Translations under genes and position numbers: made by a program | In this document: in pieces, positions 49,808 to 62,592 of the stretch | Layout: each line of letters begins with the position of its first letter | How positions within the stretch are numbered: position 1 is the stretch's first letter | DNA from: Rhynchospora pubera | Taxonomy: Eukaryota; Streptophyta; Magnoliopsida; Poales; Cyperaceae | DNA: 64,000 nt | Direction of reading: 5' to 3' | Assembly (NCBI GenBank): GCA_028095005.1 | Contig: CM051459.1 | Location: forward strand, 3,649,190 to 3,713,189 | The notes under the pieces: generated by a model | The model's database searches: none | The model's input: the letters and a program-made list of their open reading frames with translations, nothing else | Told to the model about the DNA's origin: nothing

Positions 49808-51515
49808 CAACAATGACCATAATTAATTCCTCATGCACTCTCACTTAGTCACATGCACACACAGGTGTGGATCCAGGATTTGAAGTTGGGGAGGGGAGGG
49901 GGGGGGGGGCAATGTTAACGAAATCTGGTAAGTGGTGATGAGAGAGACAGGGAACCGAGTGCCAAAGCCTCGCAAGTCGTCGTAGATTTTTGGACGTTAG
50001 GGATCCTCTGCATGCAACTTGGTGAATTGATTCAAAAAGACGGAAAGAAAATTATTGGGGGAGAAGGGGAATAAATATTGAGCTTTTTGTTTTTGTTAGA
50101 GACCCAAAAACTTAATCAATTCAAAGTAATTTGCACCATTATTAATTAATATTGGACTTTCTACAAAATTAGTAGTGGATTTTCAAATATCAGATGTTTT
50201 TTCTCATATACTGAATTAATTTGAGGTAATATATTTTCTTTTTATTTTGAAATCGGTGGTCGAAGCCACCACTTTCATTATTTATCATTAATATTGAACT
50301 TTCTACTAAATGGTCGATACAATCTTACAAACAATGATCGATACAAACATGAGCGGGCTGAGGCTATACCGGCATACCGGCATACCGGGTCAAGTGTAGT
50401 TTTGTGTCAGCTATCTATATGGATATGATATATGCCAGCAGGCGTGTTAATATGCTTTTTTGTAGGCTGTAGCGTCTCTAGTCTCAGACAATGCAAAGAC
50501 TTGGTGGAATTAAATGCCCTAAAGATGCGCATTAGATTCATCCGATGTATCTGAAAAGTCATATATAATATATGGTGTAGCAAGATAATTACATCATATA
50601 TATTTTTAATACAAATATTATGCTATAGCTATACATAATACATCCGATCGATGTGACACATTAGGATTAGTGATGAAGATAATCCAGGTTGTTCTTATTT
50701 TTCTCAAACATAAATCGATGGTTCATGCATGATCGATTTTAAGTACCTTTTGAATTACAGGGACAGCGTTCTAAATAGAACCAAATGTAGTAAGATAATT
50801 CTAACAAATTAAGAGGTAATTCAAAATGGGTAACAAATCTCTTTTACTGGTCATCAATCAAAATGAGTAATGGATGGTATTCACAGACTATAGTTTAGGA
50901 TGCAACTTTCAAATTATTTTATGAAATGCCCCATTCAAGTCTTCTATCATATATTTTAGGGAAATTTTTTTCTACCCTCCAAAACTGTAGAAATGGAGTA
51001 TTGGCCCCCAAAGTACAAACTCTTAATTTTGCACTTCTAAATTTCAAACTTCTTCTTTATTTGCCCCTTTCTCATATTTTATATCAGTAATATATGATAA
51101 ATAATAAAAATAAAAAAAACTTGACCATTATACCTCTTATAATCTATCCCAGACCTAACCAAATTGATTCAATCCTGTAAACCTAATCGAATCGAACTTT
51201 TTTTCTGTCTCGCGCAAAACCCAATCGATTTGTGACGACGACGACAACCCCAAATTGATACGCCTGCTCCTTGAGCTTTGCAGCGACCTTAAAGAACATC
51301 CCTGTTTTACTCTTCAAATCCCCAAAATTATTCTCAAACTTGGACCGAAATATGGCTGCACAGTGTTAGAAAAACTAAATGTCATTGATTTAAGAGATGA
51401 CACAGTATTTGTTACGAAGGTTCAGTGCTTCTCCCAAATTATCAAAAAAGGCTGAAATCGTGCTGAAAGATCGCTATTGTTTTTCTAATGATGAGTTCTA
51501 AAGAGTGTCGATATT
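49808..51515. other. Intergenic, one unassigned ORF
   Basis: Mostly AT-rich. A plus ORF at about 51255-51455 (66 codons, preceded by an in-frame Asp-rich run) has near-normal codon composition but I do not recognise it; it may be an exon remnant. A one-sided GGTGTGGATCCAGGA near 49866 resembles a hAT end without a partner. Confidence 0.35.
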
Positions 51516-51735
51516 GTCACACCCCGCAGCGGCGACATGACAGATTCTTGCCGCAGGCACGTGCTTCGCACGCACCGCAAGGGTTATTGATTGGTCACAA
51601 GTCAATATGCCATGTTTTATCCTACTAAGTGCCATGCAATTGTCAAGCAACAATCCAAAAACAGAGTTGAGGTTAAGCTTGTAACATGTGCAAGACAAAA
51701 ATTGGGCAGAATTTCTCTTGTAATGGGTAGCATCC
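51516..51735. mobile_element. Left end of an LTR retrotransposon (TGTCACACCCC type)
   Basis: Starts TGTCACACCCCGCAG, the usual end of plant Ty3/gypsy LTRs. It is interrupted at 51735 by the solo LTR and seems to go on from 53506. Its other end was not found in this window. Confidence 0.45.
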
Positions 51736-53500
51736 TGTTAGGAAGTGTGTAATTTTTAATTTTAGTGCTAATTACAACTAATTTAGCCATCGAAACAACA
51801 CACAAAACAGATCATGCACTCAAGCTAGATTAACGCAAAGAGAAAGGGGTGGATTTTTACCTCTTTGATATTGTAATCAAGAGGCTCGATTCCTCGGCCT
51901 AGAAATCGGTGGCGTGCTTCTCCTTCTTCTCCAAATCACCTCGAGTCCACCTAGAGATTAACCAAGCTCTCAAATTGATTTTGTGCTAGCAAATTCAATG
52001 AGAACCAAGCTAATCCTAAGATGACACCCTCTTCTTAATCCAACAAGTAGATGTAATTTGAGGATGTGTGGCTCAACACATGAGCAATAGAGAGGAGGAG
52101 AGATGGTGCCGCATGGCCAAGAGGGAGAGGGATGGGGTGGTGGCGGCTAGGAAGAGAGGAGAGAGAAATTCAATCCCTAGAGGTCCTTTTATAGCCAACC
52201 AACCCTAGGTGTAAGTTGCTAGAATTTACACAATTGCCATCCCACCTACCACCTCTATGGCCGGCCCCATTATTGGGCTTTATGGGCCTTTTACTCCTTC
52301 TAAATGGACTTTAATTCATCTAATTAAATCCACTTTTAATTGCTCTATGTTTGGGCTATAAATTTGCTATATACAAATTAGCCCAATAATTCAATATAAT
52401 TATTTATATTAAATTAAGTTGAACCAAAATAATTATTAACTATTTAATAATTATTCTAGGATTATCTTATGCTATTATTTATTTCTATATGACCCGTTTG
52501 ACTTAACCAATTAGTACGTTCTATAACGGTACATAATTAATTAATCAATTCGTCATATTTTCCGCAATTTTCATTTTTGCGAATAAATAAATAAAGCACT
52601 GTCTTGGTCAAAACTCTATTTGTGTGACCCTTTGAGAATTTATGCTATGTTGGACATGGAATTAAATCGCTATTTAATTCCAATAATCATAAGCGGTATC
52701 TAGCAACACGTTATGATTCCCAATTCGCATAAATAATGTACTGCTACAATATTTCAATCCTACATAAGAGAATAAATATGTTTCTCTATTTTGATTCTTA
52801 TGTCTCACGATATCATCGTATAATCCAAGATAGGAATGTGTCATTCTTGCAGATTATACGTTTCTTGATCTAGAGTTGATCGCTTAGTTGCGCGCATACG
52901 ATCCAACTCCATCAAGGGGCCCAAACAGATATCGTCACTCACTAAGTGAATTAATGAGGGACATACGGTTTTCTTGATGATTAGCTTTTCCCCGCACAAT
53001 TCAAGAGAACATAAATAAAGTCCGTATATATAGCAGCCCTTATCGGGAATCAGCGGTAGATAATATTTATTGAACCTATCCTCATGTGGAAAAGATAAAC
53101 ATCTCAAACTTAGAACCAAAATCATAACGAAATAAACAATGACACATAACACAATCCATATGTTTATTTCATTGGGTCAAGTCCTGTACTATGTTCCATA
53201 ACATATCATATGCAATTAAGTTGGTAACTCTTTACCTATGATTTGTAGAACTTAATCATCACTTAACTTGCATACTAATCTTATATGATAATTAATGTTC
53301 CTTGTTAATTATCAAAATTATGGACCGTTTAGATTTATTATTGTCATTCTAAAGAATGATCCACAGAGATCTACAATTCAGATCCTCAACCTGAATAATC
53401 TGTCAATAATAAACCTAGGAACAGATGATAATATATCATCCATAACATAAACTAATATTTAAGTCATTAAATTATTGACTTCTAGGACATAACTCTAACA
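51736..53500 (-). mobile_element. Solo LTR, copy 3
   Basis: 1765 bp, TGTTAGG to TCTAACA, perfect 5-bp duplication CATCC (51731-51735, 53501-53505). Minus-strand TATAAAAGGA near 52190. The U3 half (about 52620-53500) is nearly identical to copies 1 and 2. No internal domains; the 103-codon ORF at 52841-53152 lies in U3 and is not known to be translated. Confidence 0.9.
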
Positions 53501-53505
53501 CATCC

Positions 53506-54256
53506 AGCCATAAAGGCAATAATTCAAACAGTTCTACAAATTTTTCCCAGCCCATACCCAACAAGCAATAGTCAAGCAAACTTATAAACTGAAGTTTACA
53601 CATATACAAGCACAGTTGACACAAGTAGTTCATAACACAACAGTACAACAAAACATAGCATATGCTCTATGTACATGGCTTACTTTTCCTTTTCTTCAGC
53701 CCCCGCCTTCAACCTGGAACCCATGGAAATATGGTACGGTGAGAAAGGAAACCATTTCTCAGTGCGGTATTTAGTTCCAGCCATGCATGAACCCGAAGTC
53801 TCATGTTGCGGAACTAAATACACACTATTTATATAGAATATAGTTGCATTATAACACAGTTTATTCATAAAACATTTAGCAATTCATGCTATGCAATGCA
53901 AGGCCAGCTAGTCAAGTTATCCGAAATCTGCCAATTCAATTAATACAAAAGCCGGCACTTGTTTGGACACCTATACATGCACAATACTAGACTGGTTATC
54001 AATCAGCCGTGTCCTTGCCTTTCCATCAATACAATCAAATAGTACTCAATTGCTGAGAACATTTACCCCCTCACAGTCCATTCAAGAACTAATGTGAGTC
54101 TCAGAATATAAGCGCTTATCTCACGGCCCTTGGAACAACAGTTCATGACGCCGCTTTCCAAAGATGCAAATGTCATTCATCACACAATTAGCACAGCCAT
54201 ATCACATTCCACAATTCAGCCACAATAATATAAATTGTTGTCCCTAAATTAAAGGC
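53506..54256. other. Retrotransposon-like DNA, no ORF
   Basis: Probable continuation of the element split by solo LTR copy 3. No recognisable protein. Confidence 0.35.
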
Positions 54257-54275
54257 CTAGAGGGGGGTGAATAGG
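54257..54275 (+). mobile_element. Polypurine tract and LTR start
   Basis: CTAGAGGGGGG followed directly by TGAATAGG reads as a PPT next to an LTR starting TGAATAGG, in plus orientation. A TATATATAG box about 520 bp on (near 54790) fits an LTR promoter. The LTR's right end was not fixed. Confidence 0.45.
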
Positions 54276-54848
54276 CACAAAAACAAAGTTCTAAGCCGGT
54301 ATGGTAAATATTTGGTTCAATTCAAATTTGTTCAAACAAAAGCAAACAAAGCACAAGCAATTCACAATTCAAGAAAGGTAAAGAGAGAAGAGAAGAAGTG
54401 ACACGCGATGTATTACGGAGTTCCGACCCGCTAGGAAGTGCTAGCCTTAGTCGTACGTCTCCGGGAGTTTCGCAACCTCGAAATGGGCGCGCTCCGTTCA
54501 ATTCCACACGAACGGGACTACAAATTCGAACCAAATCACCTTGTTACAAACTCTCTCAAGGTGGATTGGCCTAACTCAATTAAACAAGCTCAAACACTCA
54601 AAGGATTGAGGCTCTAACCAAATCACACAACAAATCTAGCAATTAACACTAGTGGATTGGTTTTGCACACTCTAATCTCAATGATTTTGCTAAAATAATG
54701 CTCAAACACAAGAGAGAGTAATGTCTAACTGGTTGGAGCTCAAAAGGGAGGAGTTTCAAAGGTTTCAAAAAGTGTCTAAACAGTTCCAAGAGGCCCCATA
54801 TATATAGAGGGCGCCAACAGCTCCAAAAACCAGTCAAAACAGACTCTG

Positions 54849-55560
54849 GCGTTATACAACGCTATATGGCGTTGTACAACGCAGAAATAGCCGTTGAAAA
54901 ATCAAACGGTCACAGACAATAACGTTGTGAGTTGTCAGAGCGTTGTGTAACGCTGTATAGCGTTGCACAACGCTTCAGCAAAAATCCAAAGCAGAAGCTC
55001 GACAGTTCCGTTGGAACTTGTCAGAGCGTTGTGTAACGCTTGGTAGCGTTGCACAACGAAGTCAAGAAAACGAATAAGGCAGAACTGACAAACTCAAACA
55101 ACATTGTCAGAACGTCATACGACGCTGACTGGCGTCACACAACGGCGCCGTTGCACAACGCTATTCAGCGTTGCACTACGCGTCCAGAGCGAATAAGCGA
55201 AGTCTGAGCGAAGTTTAGAGCGTTACACAACGCTACAATGCATGGAACATGACAGCATGCATGCAGCATCGATGCAGATCGATGTCTGAGCAATGCAGAG
55301 TCGCCTGTTTCATACTGCGTTGTACAACGCTGAATAGCGTTACACAACATAGAAGTGGAAATGTTGTGTAACGTTACTTAGCGTTGCAGAACGTTCTGAC
55401 AAGGGGAAATAAAGGATTTAACTGGTTTAAAAACAAATGAACTAACGTTGCACAACGCTACCGAGCGTTGTGTAACGCTGTTCCAACCTTGTCAGAGATT
55501 TTGCAATTTAAAATCGAATTAACTCAGCGTTGTGTAACGGCAACTGGCGTTGTATGACGC
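54849..55560. repeat. Array of paired 14-bp palindromes
   Basis: About ten copies of a pair: GCGTTGYRYAACGC, 6-bp spacer, GCGTTGYRYAACGC. Clear pairs start near 54849, 54939, 55025, 55111, 55149, 55318, 55362, 55445 and 55527, with a single half at 55219. Each half is itself a near palindrome. Several pairs follow TTGTCAGA. Early spacing is about 86-90 bp, later irregular. It lies just downstream of the LTR-like TATA box, so it would sit in the transcript leader. Confidence 0.9.
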
Positions 55561-56988
55561 TGGACAGAAAAACTGAGCATTTTACCAGCAAATTGATTGA
55601 GATTAGTTTAGAGATTAATTAAACCTTAATTACTGAATCTAACTAGACCAAAACAATCTCTTGAAGCTCCAAACTAAGTGCCACACTTGCTTTAATCTAT
55701 TCTTCAATAAATCTAGCTATAAAGCACTAAAAAGAGATGTTAGTTTAAGGGTTTCGGTGTTGTTTTGCAAATCGGCAAATCGAGAGAAAATGTTTAACCA
55801 ACATAAATCATTCAATATGCATGTCAATAGATAGCAATCCATCCTATGCACAGTCATGTAGCATATATATATCATAGCTATTCAGTTATGCAGGCTACAT
55901 GCTAAGTAATGCAAAACAACAAGCAAAATGCATAATATAGCTTTAAGTTTAGCACAGCGACAAGAGTTAGGGTCCAGGTGGAATTCGCACCTCAAACCTT
56001 ACACCGCTTTACCCGCCGTTTACTGCTGCGAAGCGCCCGCTTCACCGCTCAAGTCCACCGCTTCACTTAGCTCGGGGTCTGGTTCAAGTGAACAAAACCT
56101 AAGTCACAGTCATGCACAAGAACAGCCTATAACTCATGCAATTACGTGGTTAAGACACTGAACCAAACAGTGTTGCGTGACTGGTTTGCGGGGTAGCACC
56201 GTTTGTATCCCCGCTTCATGGTTTGCTTACAGCCCAACACCAGACCTATAATGCTTATTAGAACGTGGTCAGTTAGGGTACACAAACAAGACTGTTTTGC
56301 ACCAATATCATCATCCCAAAGGTCTGTTTAAGTCATGGAAACCAGCCACCGTACACGACTTATGCACCGTCATGAACTTTTCCATCCTGTTTTGGGTAAA
56401 TCAGGGCCAAAACCATGCAAGCAACCTTGTTCTTTACCTTTCCAACTATCCAGCTATGTCCCAAGCATTAATTTTCACTGTCTAATGCCTCAAAACTAAG
56501 GTTTAATGGCCTGTTTTGGTAGGGAACAGAACATATACAAATTTGGCAAGGAGAAAGGCATAATTGTCCACACAATTGGGCCAGAGAGAGAGGTTAAGAG
56601 GTAGGGACCAGGTGTCAGCAACTCTTCCCTCCCTGCCTAAATGACTAAGCAGCTAGATGTCATGCAACTATTGGGGCTGGACAAACCAGGTTGGACTGCC
56701 TCTTGGACAGCTCCAAGGCTCACCCCTGGACAACTCCAGTCCTACATGAAAGGGACACTCCAGTACGTTAACCACCGCACACGCAGACCGACCGTAACCG
56801 TCATGCGTTACAGTATAATTTGGCCATTATTTTGGTCACTGTTTGGGTCATCATACCATTTCATTTCACCACGTAATAATTTATTTCGGTTTGGCATACA
56901 TGATGCAACATACACATATGGTCTGAATTTAAGGCAACCGTTAGCATAGCGGGACTTATACCGTTTTCAACCACGCTTTACATGACTG
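55561..56988. other. Retrotransposon-like DNA, no ORF recognised
   Basis: Holds short ORFs (77 and 102 codons) without known motifs and a stretch repeating CCGCTTCACCGC-like words near 56030-56070. Probably further LTR or UTR sequence. Confidence 0.35.
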
Positions 56989-58783
56989 TGTTGGAATTGT
57001 GTTCTAAAAGTTATCTTATGGTGATTACTTTTATATGTTATATTTATGAATTGGATGTTATTACATTTTGTTCCATGAGTTTATATTCATATTTAGAAGT
57101 GTTCAAGAAGATGCTCTTGGTCTTGAACCGCAGAACTCTAAATAAAATGAATATATATCTCTAAAATGTTCACAGGTCTTGGATATTAGCAGGAACACTA
57201 ATATGCCATACAAGACTGTCGTGTTGATTAAAAGTACGTTGTAGTTCTGTAAACGTTGATAAAGGATTATCATTTAATAACACGAGTATATGAAAAGTTT
57301 CATATATTGAACAGACCTAATTGATAAAAAATATTATATGAATTGTGTTTGTGTCATTAATATTTTTATCATGTCATTAATTCTAAGATTGATATGATAT
57401 ATTTTCACATAAGAAATATGCAACGTGATTATTACTTAAAGCCATTTGAAACTTGTGGTGATAAAAGTAATAGTTCTTTGTATATAACTTGTGTAGGATG
57501 GAAATATATATGTCAATAGCTAATTGCCACTCATGAATTGAGAAATGATATTATAAAGGGCCCATTGGTAAAGTAAGATTATAAATGGATCCAATATATA
57601 ACTGAAGTGCAGTTATAATTATATAATCCTACTTATTGGAGACCAAGAAAAGATTATAATACGAAGATGACACAACCCTACTTTGTATAATAATCATAAT
57701 ATCATATGGCAAGAAATAGACACAACTAATGTTAATAACATTACTAGAAGGATCGTGTTTCGTAAAAGAATTTGCTAAACATCTATATTATTTGGGTAGC
57801 TGTAATGTATGCTAGAGTACCGCTTACAGTTTTTGGAATAAAATATTTTATTCCATTACCAACATAATATGGATCCTCAATATAGGTCACACCAACTGAA
57901 TGGGAAACAAGAAATATATTTTCTATGTACAAGATTTCATGTTGTATGAAACAAAGTATACAAATAGAAAATTATATCACATGACGTGATTAACTAGCAA
58001 GGAATAAATTTATTAAGATGTGAATATTATGAGTATAATATGTGTTTCACATAATATAATAATATATGAATATTATTATAGAGTGCATAAATTTATTTAA
58101 AGCCCAAGCCCAAATATTTTAACAAATGAAGAGAGAAAGAAGGTTTTAAATTCGGGTCAGAATTTGAGCCAACTTTAAACTGACAATTAGTATAGCAAAT
58201 GATAATCAAATTGGGCAAATGATATATGACAATTGTAGCCCTGGAAGTGTAGAATCCAATGGTTCAAGTTTCATGTCGTTTGGAGTTTCCTACAGAGAGT
58301 TATCAATGTTTTAGTGCTGCAACGTCAGAAATTAAAGTGCTGTTTTAATTTCTGATTAGTGGCTTTGAATGCTATACGAATTTGAAAGGTTTATTCTGAT
58401 GTTTTAAAGGTAAAACAGATCAGAAAATTTGAACACAAGTAAGACTTCATGTGTTGAAGCTTTGGCTTTCTCTTCCTCTAAATATTTGTTAAAATATTCT
58501 ATCGATTAAGCAATCGATCAAGACACGGGTGGTGGAGCTAGCTGTTGACGGGAGTTCGCTAGCACGGATTCAACTGTCATTCTTGTTTCGGATTCAAGGT
58601 GAACCAAGAGGAACAAAGTTTCGTTAGAGACCATAGGTATGGCTCAACAATCCTTCTTATAGGAATATATGTGATTGTGATGCAAATATAATATAGGAAA
58701 GTTAGCGATAATAAGAACGTTCTTAGATGTTATCGGTTAATAAAATTTTTAAAATTACCCGATTTGCATCATGAAATCCTTCA
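56989..58783 (+). mobile_element. 5' LTR of a copia-type retrotransposon
   Basis: About 1795 bp from TGTTGGAATTG to CCTTCA, placed by the PBS two bases beyond its end. The internal region is cut off after about 250 bp by the next retrotransposon. No protein remains. The start could be two bases earlier (TGTG). Confidence 0.6.
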
Positions 58784-58785
58784 AT

Positions 58786-58800
58786 TGGTATCAGAGCATT
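58786..58800 (+). other. Primer-binding site, initiator Met tRNA type
   Basis: TGGTATCAGAGC matches the complement of the 3' end of plant initiator Met tRNA, the usual primer for copia and many other plant LTR elements. Confidence 0.8.
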
Positions 58801-59035
58801 AGGTTCTTTATTATCGCTAATTAGACTATTTTATTATGTAATTTTATTACATAAGTGCTTAGTTAATTGTTCTTTTGTGTTGCGGTTCTAAAATTCGAGC
58901 TAAATTTTTGTTACATGCTTTGCAATATTGTTATTAGATTACTGGTTTATTATTTTTGTAATTTCTAAAATTCTTACTATTGCGAAAGAAGTTTAGAATA
59001 GGATAATCATATAGATTAAGGTTTCTGGACAGATC

Positions 59036-60732
59036 TATGAGGTTAAACAAAAATATGGAAAACAAATAAACCTTGTACTCGACTAGTCGTTTGTAGTAGA
59101 GTAAAGGTGTCAATCCCACAGAGATGGCGATGAATACTAATCCTATTTATTCGATAAAGCTAGACAATAAAAGTTTAGAAAAGAATTAGTGCTATAAACT
59201 AAAAGGAGAAATGAAAAAGATGCAAGTGCAAGAATGAAAGTGATGAAAAACAGTTTAGAAGAATATTTTTGGGATTTTAAAGGGTTTAAAATATGATAAT
59301 AAATGTGCCTTAGGGTTCGATTTCACCTAGATCTGGTCACAGAGTCACAAGACTTAGCACTGTTGTATTCCGCCTTGCTAATTCGGTCCGGATTCCGGAC
59401 CGAATTCCACTGTGTAAATGCTGTGGTTTACTCTTTTGTTGATTTATTCAAGCCAAAGGTCCATCTAGCCAAACCTAACTCCCTAACCCTCCGCTTTCGC
59501 CTATTGGGTACGGTATTTGGAATGGGATCTAGTGTTAAACAACCTTCATCGAGTGCATTGCACCCCCAACTTTCGTTGTTCGGTGGACCTACTCGAGTTT
59601 ACCAATGATTTTCTGCGAGATATCTAACCTAGACTTTCGCCTAACTAGAAGTGTTTACTTTTGGTTACTAACTGGTCGACTTTTGCCATTGACCTACCTC
59701 AAAATACTAGTGAAAGGTTCAGTTATTATAATGAGTTGATGTCTCAAACAAGTGCGGCCGTACACAAGTAGAGCAACACAAGTAATAATAAACACAAAAC
59801 ACGAGCAAATCAATAAAACTCCCAAAGGTAATTGGCTTCGTCCATCAACAAGACAAGCAAACCAAGCAAACCAAATTCTAGGCTACATCTATCCCTAAAG
59901 CAACAAAGATCTAACCTATCATGCTAATAAAACAAGATACAAACTCCATGACAAGAATAAATAAGAGAAAAGGAAGAGATACAACAATATCCAGGTTTAC
60001 TCCTATTTGAATCAAGTCCGAAGCTGTGGTTGGGTTGAATCTAATGCTGTCGCGCCTAGAACTGCTTCCAAATCGCTGCCATGGTCGAGTGATGGTGGAG
60101 AGGTGGTGGAAATCCCACGCCTTTCGGCGTGAGAACGGTGCTGAGAGGTGGAAGATTGATGGCTGCTGATGGATAATGGTGAATTCCCCTTCCTCAAGCA
60201 AAAATAAACCTCATATAGACTTCTCTCTGGCCCCTTGTCAGGTTGGGAACGTTTTCCCTTGATTTAGGCCGAAATTGGGGCCTTTCCATAAGAGAAAACG
60301 CCTCAGGAATACAGCTGGAAACCTTCCCTGTATAGCAATTCGGACCGAATTCCAGACAATTCGGTCCGAATTAGCTTCTCTGTAATTTTCTGTGACGCAA
60401 TTCGGTCCGAATTCCTGTGCCAGCATTGCATACAAATAGTATTTTGAGCATAATTTCTTCATTCGGGCTCTGATTGAGGTGATTCAAAGATCGTCGTAAA
60501 GCTTACAATGAGCTCTACAATGCTATTGCTTCCATTTAGCTATTTGATTCTCTTAAATCTATCATTTTATGCAATGATTATGCGTGATCCACCAAATTCC
60601 TACAAGACAAGTCAAATTCCACGGCAGTATCCAATCTTGCCAAATAAACAGAAAAATAAGATAATATCACGGTTTTAGTTGCAATTTCGATGTAAAGTCT
60701 GGCCAAAATATCAGTATAAATATGAGATATCA
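59036..60732 (-). mobile_element. 3' LTR of a minus-strand gypsy/Athila-like element
   Basis: From 59060 it matches the start of the LTR at 63906-64000 with two differences in 95 bases. The right end GATATCA abuts a PPT. The first ~24 bases do not match the other LTR, so the exact left end is unsure. Contains four AATTCGGTCCGAATT-type palindromes (near 59380, 60337, 60358, 60399). Confidence 0.7.
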
Positions 60733-60785
60733 AATCCCCCCAAACTTAAAACTTGCTTGTCCTCAAGCAAAACTCTAAACTTAGA
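60733..60785 (-). other. Polypurine tract of the Athila-like element
   Basis: Minus strand reads TTGAGGACAAGCAAG, TTTAAGTTTGGGGGG, then the LTR start TGATATC. This AAGTTTGGGGG motif is typical of plant Athila/Tat-group 3' regions. Confidence 0.65.
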
Positions 60786-62592
60786 AGAATTGACAAGACT
60801 TAGACTTACGATCGAAATTGAAGTTGGATTTAGGAATTTAATTTAGTGCACAGTTCAAATTGACTTTGATTCATGCTTTTCTAGAAATGCTCAATTGGGA
60901 TTCTCAAACTAGGGCTAAGTTTGTTTTGGTCTCATCCAAGCAGCTCTTGGTCCTAAGAAAACCTTGACCGAGGGTTAAGGGTCCTAGCTTCTATTCATTT
61001 AACCACAAAGCAAACCCGAGTTTATTCACCCGTTCATTCCCATGACCCGAAAGATTTTGCAAAAGAATTTTTGTCCAAGTTAGAAATCTTATAGTGAGCC
61101 CTTCTCAAAACAATTTAGAATTTCACCAATTTTTGATTCTGCAAGTCGAGTCGTGGGGCTTTGCACCCTAGAGGATTAAGTGCGTATCATTGACTTCGAG
61201 TAAGCTACTGGTACATGTCGCACCAGTGGGTTTGGTCTAGTTTTCTTTGCAATTTATTTGTTACGGTCCACTATGGGACTAGTCTGAGCCACCCAATCGT
61301 CCTCGAGAGCTTTGAGGTATCGATTCCTGACAACTCGCAACTTGCCCCACCCTCCAAGCTTTGCTACTGGCACATATCGCACCGGGGAGGTCGGTCCGAT
61401 TTTTACAAAATTTTTGCTACTAGCTCCGCCTCCAGAATTTGTGGTTGAGTTGGTGGAAAGAAGTCTCCACGCTCCTCGTTTTCACAACTATTTAAATTTG
61501 TCCAATTTGAGGTTGCTTGTTGGTGATTCAAGCGTTAAAAACAATTTCCAGCAAGACAGGGTTCACATTACAATTTCTAAGGTCAACAAAATCTTTTTCA
61601 AAAGCAAGCGATTTCACAAGTCCGTTCACTCGGCGAAAGGTTTCAGTTTTGACTAACTCGTGTTCAAACGACTCTTAAGCAACCAAGTTTTAGACCCAAA
61701 TACCCTCAATTTTGAAATTCTTCGGCCCATTGGTACTAGAACAAATTCAAAACATCTCAACAACGAAAGTTTTTGAAATCCAAGACAAGATTTGAGAAAA
61801 GAAAATAAACACCGAGTTTTTGCAATGAATCAGTGTCAAGAAGAGCTTAGCTATGCATAAAATCAAGTTCCCAACCCTAAAAAACAGTTTAGAAACAACC
61901 GCGACTCAGTTCAGGAAAATCAAGAAGGAATTCGGACCGAATTAGAGGTTCTGTTGAAAAACTGGGAAGCAATTCGGACCGAATTCGTGGCTCTGTCAAA
62001 GAAAAGTTGGCAATTCGGTCCGAATTCAGCTGAATTCGGTCCGAATTGCAGGGTCTGTTTTGCAAAAAATTTTCAGAAAACAAGCATTTTGACGGATTTT
62101 TCAAGAGAATAAGGGCTTGTTTCGTTTTTCCTTTTTTCCTCACCCCCCAAACTTAAATAAGGCATTGTCCTCAATGCAACACAGAGAAAAATAAAAATAG
62201 GAGGGAAAAAGGAAACCAACCGGATCAAAGCGTGTTTCTCGACATGAGTTCAGCACTGTTTGGCATTGGGGCAGCGACAAGGCAATCGAGATACTCAACT
62301 AAGTTTCTTGTGGCATGCAACTCGTATGAGGTCGTGCGTGGGTCGTGTGTTTTTTTTTTTTGTTGCTCAACCCGTGGTGCTCTAGTGAGAGTTGCAAGTA
62401 GGACATCCACAACGAATCAAAACCTGCATATCCCACAATGAAATTCAGACCAACCATGAGAGATATTTTATTATTATTTTTTTTTCTACAACAAAAAAAA
62501 ATAATAAAATAGAAAAATAATAAAGAAAAATTTCTTGGGTTGCCTCCCAATAAGCGCTTGTTTTAGGTCTCGAGCTTGACCACCTCTCAATT
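60786..62592 (-). mobile_element. Non-coding internal region with palindromes and second PPT-like tract
   Basis: No ORF over 114 codons. It carries four more AATTCGGWCCGAATT palindromes (61929, 61971, 62012, 62033) and a second AAGTTTGGGGGG tract (about 62141-62155, minus strand) preceded by TTGAGGACAATGCC. Just after the ORF the minus strand encodes ALIGRQPKKF, resembling the LGRQP tail seen after the last ORF of many plant gypsy elements. Confidence 0.6.

Noticed and set aside
52841..53152. 103-codon ORF inside solo LTR copy 3
   Set aside because: It is in U3 of a solo LTR; the corresponding frames are broken in copies 1 and 2, so a gene is unlikely.
54849..55560. CRISPR-like array of paired palindromes
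   Set aside because: Irregular spacing, degenerate halves and retrotransposon context; no cas genes.
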